From Deltaproteobacteria bacterium (GTDB lineage Bacteria > Myxococcota > Myxococcia > Myxococcales > 40CM-4-68-19): a stretch of DNA of 46,034 bases. The notes below the pieces were generated by a model. That model was not told the DNA's origin. It worked only from the letters and a program-made list of their open reading frames with translations, and made no database searches. How positions within the stretch are numbered: position 1 is the first letter of the stretch; each line of letters starts with the position of its first letter. Below, in pieces: positions 36,310 to 43,943 of the stretch. The stretch lies in NCBI GenBank assembly GCA_005888115.1, contig VBKO01000343.1:1-46034 (forward strand). Reading direction: 5' to 3'. The position numbers and the translations under genes are program-made.

Positions 36310-37463
36310 GCGCGGCCCTCCTGGTCGAGGAAGGACACCACGTGCAGGTCGAACTCCTCGGCCTCGCGCAACAGGCGGGTCACCACCGATCCGCGTAGGA
36401 TCTGCCTCCACCAGGGATGGAGCGACCGTCCCACGATGACGTGCGCCACTCCGTGCGTGCGGGCGAAATCCAGCAACGCTTGCGCGGGGTCGGCCGCCTT
36501 GAGGCGCACGACCTCCGCGCCCAGCTCCTTGGCCTTGTCGATGTTGGCGAGCAGGTGCCGCTGCGCCTCGGCATCGATCAGATGCGGCGCCTCCTCCGGC
36601 GTTTCGACGTACACGACGTACCAGTCCGTATTCAGCCGGCCGGCCATGCGCGAGCCGCGCGCCAGGAGCGTTTTCGCGCGCGGCGGGTTGGAGGCGAGGC
36701 AAACCATCACGCGGCCCGCGGCTTTCAGCTCCGGGTCGCGCCTGGCCGCCCCGGCGCGGTCGAGGCTCTCGGCCACCTCGCGCAGCGCGAGCTCGCGCAG
36801 CGTGGCCAGGTTGTGGTCCTTGAAGAAGTTCTCGAGCGCCCAGGGGATCTTCTCGGTGGCGTAGATCTTCCCGGAGCGCAGCCGCTCTTGCAGGTCCTCG
36901 ACGGCGAGATCGAGGTTCACCACCTGGTCCGCCTGCTTGAGGAAGCTGTCCGGCACCGTCTCGCGGACGGCCACGCTCGTCGCGCGCTCGATGAGGTCGT
37001 TCAGCGATTCGAGATGCTGCACGTTGAGCGCACCGATCACGTTGATGCCGGCGTCCAGCAGCGCGAGCACGTCCTGGTAGCGCTTGCGGTTGCGGGAGCC
37101 CGGCGCATTGGTGTGCGGGATCTCGTCGACGAGGGCCACCTGCGGCTTGCGGCGCAGCACCGCGTCCAGGTCCATCTCCTCGACCGCCACGCCCCGGTAC
37201 TCGATGCGCAGGCGTGGAACGACTTCGAGCCCGTCGATGAGCACCTCCGTCTCCGCCCGGGCGTGCGGCTCGACGAAAGCGACCACCACGTCGACCCCGC
37301 GGCGCCGCAGGTCGTGGGCTTCCTCGAGCATGCGATAGGTCTTGCCCACGCCGGCCGCGAAACCGACGTAGAGCTTGAGCCGCCCGCGGCGGGCGCGTTC
37401 GACCAGCTCGAGGAAGTCTTCTGGCCGCCGAGACGCGCTGGCCTCGCGCTCCGGGAGGTCCAT
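36306..37463 (-). CDS. kdpD (N-terminal part): KdpD N-terminal sensor protein with Usp domain, kinase-less
   Basis: I prefer ATG 37463 (385 residues), 5 nt after the stop of the sigma-54 regulator; the track start at 37502 lies inside that gene. Residues about 20-230 are the KdpD sensor domain with Walker A GFAAGVGKTYRML, LVDEIPHTNAPGSRNRKRYQ and NVQHLESLNDLI. Residues about 255-370 are the Usp domain (VMVCLASNPPRAKTLL, HVIVGRSLHPWWRQIL). There is no kinase or TM part. In full KdpD these domains sense the intracellular potassium state. Here they must signal by contact with the separate kinase or regulator. Confidence 0.92.
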   Translation of the reverse strand: MDLPEREASASRRPEDFLELVERARRGRLKLYVGFAAGVGKTYRMLEEAHDLRRRGVDVVVAFVEPHARAETEVLIDGLEVVPRLRIEYRGVAVEEMDLDAVLRRKPQVALVDEIPHTNAPGSRNRKRYQDVLALLDAGINVIGALNVQHLESLNDLIERATSVAVRETVPDSFLKQADQVVNLDLAVEDLQERLRSGKIYATEKIPWALENFFKDHNLATLRELALREVAESLDRAGAARRDPELKAAGRVMVCLASNPPRAKTLLARGSRMAGRLNTDWYVVYVETPEEAPHLIDAEAQRHLLANIDKAKELGAEVVRLKAADPAQALLDFARTHGVAHVIVGRSLHPWWRQILRGSVVTRLLREAEEFDLHVVSFLDQEGRA

Positions 37464-37468
37464 GCGAC

Positions 37469-38860
37469 CTATCCGTCCTCGTACTTCCGTCGCTTGCGCC
37501 ACAGCGTGGACGCGTCGAGGCCGAGGATCCGCGCCGCTTCCTCCTGCGTCTTGCTGCGGCTGAGCACGCGCAGGATGTGCTCCCGCTCGACCGATTCGAC
37601 GCTGAAGTCGCCGCCCAGGGCCGGCGCGTCGGTCCCGTGTTGCGCGATGCGCTCGGGAAACGCTTCGCGAGCGAGACGTTCACCGGGAGTGAGGATGACG
37701 GCCCTCTCGATCGCGTTGCGCAGCTCGCGGACGTTGCCGGGCCAGGGGTACTCGAGGAGCGCGCGCTCCGCTTCCGGCGACAGGTCGGGCGGCGCCCTCC
37801 GGGCAGCGCGCGAGAAGAAGGCAAGGAAGCGGCGCGCGAGCAGCAGGATCTCGTCGCGGCGATCGCGCAGCGGCGGCACGGTCACTTCGATCACGTTGAG
37901 CCGGAACAGCAGGTCTTCGCGGAACTGGCCCTGGCTGACGGCAGCGTCGAGGTCGCGATTCGTCGCTGCGACGATGCGCACGTCCGAGACACGGGTGCGC
38001 GTCTCGCCGACCCGCTCGAACTGCTTGTCCTGCAGGAAGCGCAGGAGCTTCGCCTGCATCGAGGGCGGGATCTCGCCCACCTCGTCGAGGAAGAGCGTGC
38101 CGCCCTCGGCTGCCTCTACGCGGCCGGCGCGGTCCCGCACCGCGCCGGTGAAGGCGCCCTTGGCGTGGCCGAACATCTCGCTTGCGAGCAGCTCCTCGGT
38201 GAGCGCCGGGCAGTTGACCACGCCGAACGGCCGATCGCGGCGGGGGCTCATCTGGTGCAAGGCGCGCGCGAGAACGCTCTTTCCGGTGCCGCTCTCTCCG
38301 CGCAGCAGGACCGGGACATCGTGGGACGCTGCGCGCGCGACGACTTCCATCACGCTCCGCATCGAGGCGCTCGACGTTTCCAGGCTGACTTCCGGCGCCG
38401 CGTCTGCCAGGCGCGCCTCGAGATCGAGCAGGCGTCGTTCCAGCTCGCGCCGCGCGCGGGCAGCCTCGATCACCTTGCGAATCTGCGCGGGTGTGAACGG
38501 CTTGGGCAGATAGTCCTTCGCACCACGCTTCATGGCCTCGACGGCGGAGTCGACCGCGGCGTAAGCGGTGATCATGATGACGTCCAGCCCCGGACGCTCT
38601 GCGAGAAGCTTCGGCAAGAGATCCAGGCCGTTCTCGCGGCCGAGCCGGAGGTCGACGAAAGCGACGTCGTACGGTGAGCGCGCGATCGCCTCCACCGCGG
38701 ACGTGGACGAACCGCTCTCCGTCACCTGGCAGCCCAGGCCCTGCAGGCAGACCGAGAGCGTCTTGCGGATGTTGCGCTCGTCATCGACGATGAGCACGCG
38801 CATCGCTGGCTGCGTCTCCGCGCGCGTCCCCGCCGGCTGTGCGCTCCCGCCTTGGCTCAC
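37469..38860 (-). CDS. Sigma-54-dependent NtrC-type response regulator of the kdp locus
   Basis: The GTG at 38860 has an excellent ribosome site (GGAGGAGGAGGA) and gives 463 residues. The receiver domain (about 20-140) starts MRVLIVDDERN and has the phospho-acceptor in VAFVDLRLG. The AAA+ domain has GESGTGKSV, the sigma-54-contacting GAFTGA loop and LFLDEVGEIPP. The Fis-type HTH is at the end (QEEAARILGLDASTLWRKR). The usual Kdp regulator, KdpE, is an OmpR-type protein; none is present here. Its first 80 bp overlap the upstream small-protein gene. Confidence 0.93.
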   Translation of the reverse strand: MSQGGSAQPAGTRAETQPAMRVLIVDDERNIRKTLSVCLQGLGCQVTESGSSTSAVEAIARSPYDVAFVDLRLGRENGLDLLPKLLAERPGLDVIMITAYAAVDSAVEAMKRGAKDYLPKPFTPAQIRKVIEAARARRELERRLLDLEARLADAAPEVSLETSSASMRSVMEVVARAASHDVPVLLRGESGTGKSVLARALHQMSPRRDRPFGVVNCPALTEELLASEMFGHAKGAFTGAVRDRAGRVEAAEGGTLFLDEVGEIPPSMQAKLLRFLQDKQFERVGETRTRVSDVRIVAATNRDLDAAVSQGQFREDLLFRLNVIEVTVPPLRDRRDEILLLARRFLAFFSRAARRAPPDLSPEAERALLEYPWPGNVRELRNAIERAVILTPGERLAREAFPERIAQHGTDAPALGGDFSVESVEREHILRVLSRSKTQEEAARILGLDASTLWRKRRKYEDG

Positions 38861-39185
38861 GTTCCTCCTCCTCCTCGCGACCCAGCATGGCCGTCATCCG
38901 GCATCGACGGCGCAACCACCGGTGCTCCATCATCCCAGCGAACGCCGCCGCGAGGAAGCACACGGCCCAGGCGGCGAGAACGGCGAGGCGCGGGGCATCG
39001 GGTAATCGGACGCCCAAGGCGAGCAGGAGCCACAAGCACACGGCTCCGCCGGCGGCCCCATGCACCAGGAGCAGCCGCAAAGCGCGGTAGCGCTCCCAGT
39101 GGAGCTGCGCGAGCAGGAACTGTCGGAGCAGCGGGTCTGCCGCCCTTCTCGGTGAAATGCGCGCCAGCTGGGAAGCGTCGCTCAT
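38781..39185 (-). CDS. Small two-TM protein within the kdp operon
   Basis: This 134-residue protein has two TM helices (about 38-62 LLLVHGAAGGAVCLWLLLAL and 67-88 LAVLAAWAVCFLAAAFAGM). It has a charged N-terminus and a Glu/Arg-rich tail (GREEEEEREPRR) that may be disordered. Its start overlaps the kdpC stop (ATGA). Its last 80 bp overlap the sigma-54 regulator start and include that gene's ribosome site. It is not one of the classical Kdp subunits. A regulatory or assembly role is a guess. Confidence 0.6.
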   Translation of the reverse strand: MSDASQLARISPRRAADPLLRQFLLAQLHWERYRALRLLLVHGAAGGAVCLWLLLALGVRLPDAPRLAVLAAWAVCFLAAAFAGMMEHRWLRRRCRMTAMLGREEEEEREPRRERTAGGDARGDAASDARAHRR

Positions 39186-39784
39186 CGGTGGGCCAGGGGT
39201 GGTCGCCCGAACTGCCAGTCGAGCGCCAGGTTGACGAGCAAGACGTTCACCCGCGGCTCGCCAAGGACGAGCAACTCGCGGCCTTCGACGTTCGCCTCGA
39301 TGACGGCCCGGACGCGTTCCTCGCTCACTCCGCGAGCGCGCGCCATCCGGGGCGCCTGCCAGAGCGCAGCTTCGGGCGAGACGTGAGGGTCCAGACCGCT
39401 CCCCGAAGCAGTCACGAGCTCGGCCGGCAGGGGCCCGGTCGCGTCGGGATTCTCGGCGACGAGTCGCTGCAGCTCGGTCGCGGCGCGGTCGCGCAGCGCC
39501 TTCGACGTCGGACCGAGGTTCGACCCGCCGGACGACGTGGCGTCGTACCCCTTCTCGCCGGCCGCCGACGGTCGCGGCTGCAGGTAACCGGCGCTGGCGA
39601 ACGATTGCGCGATCAGCTCGGAACCGACGGTCCTCCCGTATTGGTCGGCGATCAGGCTCCCCCGTGCCCGCGCCGGGAAGAGCAGCAAGGCCAGGCCCGT
39701 CGTCGCGAGTGGGTAAGCCAACCCGGTCAGCACGAGCGTGACGACCGTGGCTCGGATCGAGATGCGCAGCTCGCGGCTGATCAT
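39182..39784 (-). CDS. kdpC: Potassium-transporting ATPase subunit KdpC
   Basis: This 200-residue single-pass subunit has an N-terminal TM helix (ISIRATVVTLVLTGLAYPL). It has the family motifs ATSSGGSNLGPTSK, VTASGSGLDPHVSPEAALWQ and RVNVLLVNLALDWQF. KdpC stabilises the KdpA-KdpB complex. It begins 9 bp after kdpB. Confidence 0.95.
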   Translation of the reverse strand: MISRELRISIRATVVTLVLTGLAYPLATTGLALLLFPARARGSLIADQYGRTVGSELIAQSFASAGYLQPRPSAAGEKGYDATSSGGSNLGPTSKALRDRAATELQRLVAENPDATGPLPAELVTASGSGLDPHVSPEAALWQAPRMARARGVSEERVRAVIEANVEGRELLVLGEPRVNVLLVNLALDWQFGRPPLAHR

Positions 39785-39793
39785 TGGCAGCTC

Positions 39794-41866
39794 CTAGGTG
39801 ACGCCCGCCGCGGACAGGCCGAGGTCGATCGCCTTGATCCCGACGAACGGCGCGACGATGCCGCCCACGCCGTAGACGAATAGCGAGCGGCGCAGCAACG
39901 CCGCGGCGCCGAGCGGCCGATACCGCACGCCGCGCAGCGCCAGCGGGATGAGCAGGACGATGATGACGGCGTTGAAGATGACCGCGGACAGGATCGCGCT
40001 GTACGGGGAGGCGAGGTGCATGACGTCGAGCGGCGCCAGCTCGGGGAACGCGCCGACGAACAGCGCCGGCAAGATGGCGAAGTACTTGGCGACGTCGTTC
40101 GCGATCGAGAAGGTCGTCAGCGTTCCGCGCGTCATCAGAAGCTGCTTGCCCACCTCGACGACCTCCAGCAGCTTGGTGGGATCGGAGTCGAGGTCGACCA
40201 TGTTGCCGGCCTCTTTCGCCGCCTGCGTACCGGTGTTCATGGCGACGCCGACGTCCGCCTGCGCCAGCGCCGGCGCGTCGTTGGTGCCATCGCCGGTCAT
40301 GGCGACGAGCTTGCCCTTTTCCTGCTCTTCCTTGATGAGGCGCATCTTCGCCTCCGGCGTCGCCTCGGCGAGGTAGTCGTCGACGCCGGACTCCTTGGCG
40401 ATCGCGGCGGCGGTGCGCGGGTTGTCCCCCGTGATCATCACCGTGCGGATGCCCATTGCGCGAAAGCGCGAGAACCGCTCCGAGATCCCTCCCTTCACCA
40501 TGTCCTTGAGGTGGATCAGCCCGAGCAGGCGCGCTCCGTCGGATACCGCCAGCGGCGTCCCACCGCCATCGCCGATGCGCCAGGCGGCCTGGACCACATC
40601 GTCAGGCACGGAGCCGCCGAGCGACTGGACGTGCGCGGAGACGGCATCGACAGCGCCCTTGCGGACCCGCCGGTCCGCGAGATCGCACCCGCTCATGCGG
40701 GTGTGCGCAGAGAAGGGGATGAACGTCGCGATCCCCTTCGTCTCCCGTCCACGCAGGCCGTGACGTTCCTTGAGGAGCACCATGATCGAACGGCCTTCGG
40801 GCGTCTCGTCCGCCAGGCTCGCCAACTGCGCCGCGTCGGCCAGCTCGGAAACCGCGATGCCTCGGGCTGGAAGGAGCTCGGTGGCCATCCGGTTTCCCAG
40901 CGTGATCGTCCCGGTCTTGTCGAGGAGGAGCGTGTCGACGTCTCCGGCGGCCTCGACCGCGCGGCCGCTCATCGCCAGCACGTTCTTGCGCAGCAGCCGA
41001 TCCATCCCGGCGATGCCGATGGCCGAAAGGAGCCCGCCGATGGTGGTGGGGATGAGACAGACGAGCAGCGCCACGACGGCGGTCGCGCCGAGGCGGATTC
41101 CCGAATACAGCCCGAGAGGCACGAGCGTCACGCAGGCGAAGAGGAAGACGATGGTGAGGCCGACGAGCAGGATGTGCAGCGCGATCTCGTTCGGGGTCTT
41201 CTGCCGCGCGGCCCCTTCGACAAGCGCGATCATCCTGTCCAGGAACGATTCGCCGGGATTGGAAGTGATGCGCACGACGATGCGGTCCGAGAGCACCTTC
41301 GTGCCGCCGGTCACGGCGGAGCGGTCGCCGCCGCTCTCGCGGATCACCGGGGCGGACTCGCCGGTGATGGCCGATTCGTCGACGGAGGCGATTCCCTCGA
41401 TCACTTCCCCATCGCCCGGAATGAGCTGGTTTGCCTCGACCACCACCAGGTCGCCCTTCTTCAGGCGCGAGGCGGGGAACATCTCCTCGTTGGCGATGGG
41501 AATGACGTCCGGCGGCGGCGGCCAGGTGCGGATCTTCCTCGCGATCGTGTCCTGCCGCATCCTGCGCAGCGTGTCCGCTTGGGCCTTGCCTCGCCCTTCC
41601 GCAACCGCCTCGGCGAAATTCGCGAACAGGACCGTGAACCACAGCCAGAGCGATACCGTCAGGGTAAACCACCGCGGCGCCGCGCCGGGCGCGGGGGTGA
41701 GCACGTCACGTAGCCACACGGCGGTCGTGAGCGCGCTTCCAATTTCCACCACGAACATGACCGGGTTCTTGATCAGGTGCTGGGGAGCGAGCTTGCGGAA
41801 GCTCTCGACGACCGCGGAGCGCAAGATGGCCGCATCGAAGAGCGAGAGCTGCTTTGCCTTGGCCAT
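39794..41866 (-). CDS. kdpB: Potassium-transporting ATPase subunit KdpB
   Basis: This 690-residue P-type ATPase hydrolyses ATP to drive high-affinity potassium uptake. It has the phosphorylation motif [10 protein letters not shown], the actuator loop ESAPV after SAITGE, the nucleotide-binding [12 protein letters not shown] and the hinge [19 protein letters not shown]. Seven TM segments are visible, as expected. The start directly abuts the kdpA stop. No truncation is seen. Confidence 0.97.
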   Translation of the reverse strand: MAKAKQLSLFDAAILRSAVVESFRKLAPQHLIKNPVMFVVEIGSALTTAVWLRDVLTPAPGAAPRWFTLTVSLWLWFTVLFANFAEAVAEGRGKAQADTLRRMRQDTIARKIRTWPPPPDVIPIANEEMFPASRLKKGDLVVVEANQLIPGDGEVIEGIASVDESAITGESAPVIRESGGDRSAVTGGTKVLSDRIVVRITSNPGESFLDRMIALVEGAARQKTPNEIALHILLVGLTIVFLFACVTLVPLGLYSGIRLGATAVVALLVCLIPTTIGGLLSAIGIAGMDRLLRKNVLAMSGRAVEAAGDVDTLLLDKTGTITLGNRMATELLPARGIAVSELADAAQLASLADETPEGRSIMVLLKERHGLRGRETKGIATFIPFSAHTRMSGCDLADRRVRKGAVDAVSAHVQSLGGSVPDDVVQAAWRIGDGGGTPLAVSDGARLLGLIHLKDMVKGGISERFSRFRAMGIRTVMITGDNPRTAAAIAKESGVDDYLAEATPEAKMRLIKEEQEKGKLVAMTGDGTNDAPALAQADVGVAMNTGTQAAKEAGNMVDLDSDPTKLLEVVEVGKQLLMTRGTLTTFSIANDVAKYFAILPALFVGAFPELAPLDVMHLASPYSAILSAVIFNAVIIVLLIPLALRGVRYRPLGAAALLRRSLFVYGVGGIVAPFVGIKAIDLGLSAAGVT

Positions 41867-43591
41867 CTAGAAGAGCCTCCCCGCGCGAGCTGCGAAGTGC
41901 TCGACGAGCGGACCGAGCGAGAGCGCCGGAAAGAACGTCAGCGCACCGACGATCACGATCACCGCGACGAGCAGCGCCGCGAAGAGCGCACCGTTCGTGG
42001 GGAAGGTGCCGGGTCCGGCCGGGACCACTTTCTTGCTCACCATGGACCCGGCGATCGCGAGCACCGGGACCATCATGAGGAAGCGTCCGGCGAGCATGTC
42101 GAATCCGAGAGCGAGGTTCCAGAAGCGCGTGTTGGCGTTGAGCCCCGCGAACGCAGACCCGTTGTTCCCCGCCCCGCTCGAGAACGCGTAGAGGATCTCC
42201 GACAGACTGTGCGGACCGGCGTTGGCGATCGACGAGGTGCCGTACGGAGCCACTGCGGCCCAGGCGCTGAACCCGAGGATGAGGAGGGGAAAGATGAGCA
42301 CGTACAGCATGGCGAGCTTCATCTCGCGCGCCTCGATCTTCTTTCCCAGGTATTCGGGCGTGCGCCCCACCATCAGCCCGGCGATGAAGACGGTGAGCAG
42401 CACGAACATCAGGATCCCGTAGAGCCCTGCCCCGACCCCGCCGAAGATGACCTCGCCGAGCTGCATGTTGACGAGCGCCACCAGGCCCCCGAGCGGCGTG
42501 AAGCTGTCGTGCATCGAGTTGACCGCGCCGCAGGAAGCGTCGGTGGTGACGGTCGCGAAGAGCGCGGAAGCGGCGAGGCCGAAACGCGTCTCCTTGCCCT
42601 CGAGGTTTCCCGCCGTCTGCTCCAGCCGCGACAGCCCGCGCAGGGCCGGGTTGCCGCGCGCCTCCGCCGCGTAGACGCAGAGCACGCCCGCAATGGACAA
42701 GGCAGCCATGCCCGAAAACAGCGCCCATCCCTGGCGCTGGTCGCGGGCCATGCGTCCATACGTGTAGGTGAGGCCCGCCGGGATGGCGAACATCGAGAGC
42801 ATCTGGACGAAGTTGGTGAGAGGCGTCGGGTTCTCGAAGGGATGCGCGCTGTTCGCGTTGAAGAAGCCGCCGCCGTTGATGCCGAGCATCTTGATCGCCT
42901 CTTGCGAGGCGACGGGCCCCATGGCGAGCACCTGCTTTGCGCCCTCCAGCGTCACCACCTCGCGGTACGGCGCGAGGTTCTGCAGGACGCCCTGCGAGAC
43001 GAGGAAAAGCGCGTAGACGACGCAGATCGGAAGGAGGACGTAGACGGTCGCGCGGACCAGGTCCACCCAGAAGCTGCCGATCGTGTTGACGCCCGTGCTC
43101 CCGACCTTTCGCGTGAACCCACGCGCAAGCGCGAGCGCAACGGCGAGGCCCACTGCGGCCGACGTGAAGTTGTGCCAGGCGAGGCCCGCCATCTGGGCCA
43201 GGTAGCTCATCGTGGTCTCGGGCGAGTACGCCTGCCAGTTCGTATTGGTGGTGAAGCTGGCGGCCGTGTTGAACGCAAGCGCAGGCTCGACCGGCCCGAG
43301 CTTCTGCGGATTGAGGGGCAACCAGTGCTGCGCCCGCTCGATCGCGTACGTGACGAGAAAACCAAAGAGGCTGAAGGCGAGCACCGAAAACGCGTACAGC
43401 GTCCAGGGCTGCTCGCGAGCCGGGTCGACGCCGCACAGACGGTAGAGGAATCGCTCGAGCCGGCCGAGCACCGCGGGGAGCGGCTGCCGATTTCCCTCGA
43501 AGACGCGGAACATGTACGCGCCGAGCGGCTTCGTCACCGCGAGCACTAGCAGGAAGTAAATGGAGATCTGCGCCCAGCCGACGGCCGTCAT
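41867..43591 (-). CDS. kdpA: Potassium-transporting ATPase subunit KdpA
   Basis: ATG 43591 ([13 protein letters not shown]) gives 574 residues; the track ORF to 43792 adds non-coding sequence. KdpA is the potassium channel-like subunit with four pore repeats. The filter regions are visible as [44 protein letters not shown] and [12 protein letters not shown]. It begins in an ATGA overlap with kdpF. Confidence 0.97.
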   Translation of the reverse strand: MTAVGWAQISIYFLLVLAVTKPLGAYMFRVFEGNRQPLPAVLGRLERFLYRLCGVDPAREQPWTLYAFSVLAFSLFGFLVTYAIERAQHWLPLNPQKLGPVEPALAFNTAASFTTNTNWQAYSPETTMSYLAQMAGLAWHNFTSAAVGLAVALALARGFTRKVGSTGVNTIGSFWVDLVRATVYVLLPICVVYALFLVSQGVLQNLAPYREVVTLEGAKQVLAMGPVASQEAIKMLGINGGGFFNANSAHPFENPTPLTNFVQMLSMFAIPAGLTYTYGRMARDQRQGWALFSGMAALSIAGVLCVYAAEARGNPALRGLSRLEQTAGNLEGKETRFGLAASALFATVTTDASCGAVNSMHDSFTPLGGLVALVNMQLGEVIFGGVGAGLYGILMFVLLTVFIAGLMVGRTPEYLGKKIEAREMKLAMLYVLIFPLLILGFSAWAAVAPYGTSSIANAGPHSLSEILYAFSSGAGNNGSAFAGLNANTRFWNLALGFDMLAGRFLMMVPVLAIAGSMVSKKVVPAGPGTFPTNGALFAALLVAVIVIVGALTFFPALSLGPLVEHFAARAGRLF

Positions 43592-43683
43592 GGCTGGAAC
43601 CGCTCCGGCGCCAGCAGCGCATAGGTGAGATAGGCGCCGAGCAGCACCGCGACAGCTAGACCGATGGCGTATTCGAGGCTCAC
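43588..43683 (-). CDS. kdpF: KdpF small subunit
   Basis: This 31-residue membrane peptide, missed by the track because it is short and starts with GTG, reads [20 protein letters not shown] with the tail [10 protein letters not shown], close to known KdpF. KdpF stabilises the Kdp complex. It overlaps kdpA (ATGA) at its end and the preceding peptide (GTGA) at its start. Confidence 0.9.
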   Translation of the reverse strand: MSLEYAIGLAVAVLLGAYLTYALLAPERFQP

Positions 43684-43775
43684 GGCGCACCGCCGAGCCG
43701 CTCGCAGAAGCGCACGTACGCCCAGCAGGCTGCGAAGAAGGCGACGGTCGCGAGGACGAGTAGAAGGTCGAGCAT
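43680..43775 (-). CDS. Single-TM micro-peptide leading the kdp operon
   Basis: ATG 43775 opens a 31-residue peptide, [20 protein letters not shown] followed by [11 protein letters not shown], which ends in a GTGA overlap with kdpF. One TM helix and a short basic tail are visible. It was hidden at the end of a long shadow ORF. Similar tiny membrane peptides occur upstream of kdpF in other genomes, usually unnamed. GAGGGG lies just upstream but may not be transcribed if the sigma-54 start is as predicted. Confidence 0.7.
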   Translation of the reverse strand: MLDLLLVLATVAFFAACWAYVRFCERLGGAP

Positions 43776-43787
43776 GGCCCCTCGCAA

Positions 43788-43803
43788 TGCATCGCGCGTG
43801 CCG
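43788..43803 (-). promoter_or_regulatory. Candidate sigma-54 promoter of the kdp operon
   Basis: The minus strand reads CGGCACGCGCGATGCA, matching the -24/-12 consensus TGGCACG-N4-TTGCA at all but two positions, with GG and GC separated by exactly 10 nt. Transcription would begin near 43777, only two bases before the micro-peptide ATG. The nearby NtrC-type regulator makes this promoter class likely. Confidence 0.6.
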
Positions 43804-43834
43804 CAGACGCTCCGAGGGATCCGGCTGGCGCGCA

Positions 43835-43879
43835 TTGCAGCCTGCAAGATTCCGGCGGTTCCGCCGTGCGAATTGCACG
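43835..43879. promoter_or_regulatory. Two inverted repeats, candidate enhancer sites
   Basis: TTGCAGCCTGCAA (43835-43847) and CGTGCGAATTGCACG (43865-43879) are perfect 5-bp-arm inverted repeats. They lie about 58-102 bp upstream of the predicted start, a usual range for NtrC-type enhancer binding. Whether the two share a common motif is unclear. They also lie in front of the divergent permease gene. Confidence 0.4.
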
Positions 43880-43943
43880 AGTGCGGCGCGGTAACGAGCT
43901 TTCGCCACCGGCGCCACGGCCGACCTGTTACAAGCCGGCGCCG

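Noticed and set aside
34483-37824. Single 1113-residue protein joining the kinase to an upstream segment
   Set aside because: Only 34483-36309 shows kinase homology. The upstream part is a shadow of KdpD-N and the sigma-54 regulator, and a good ribosome site and GTGA overlap mark the true start.
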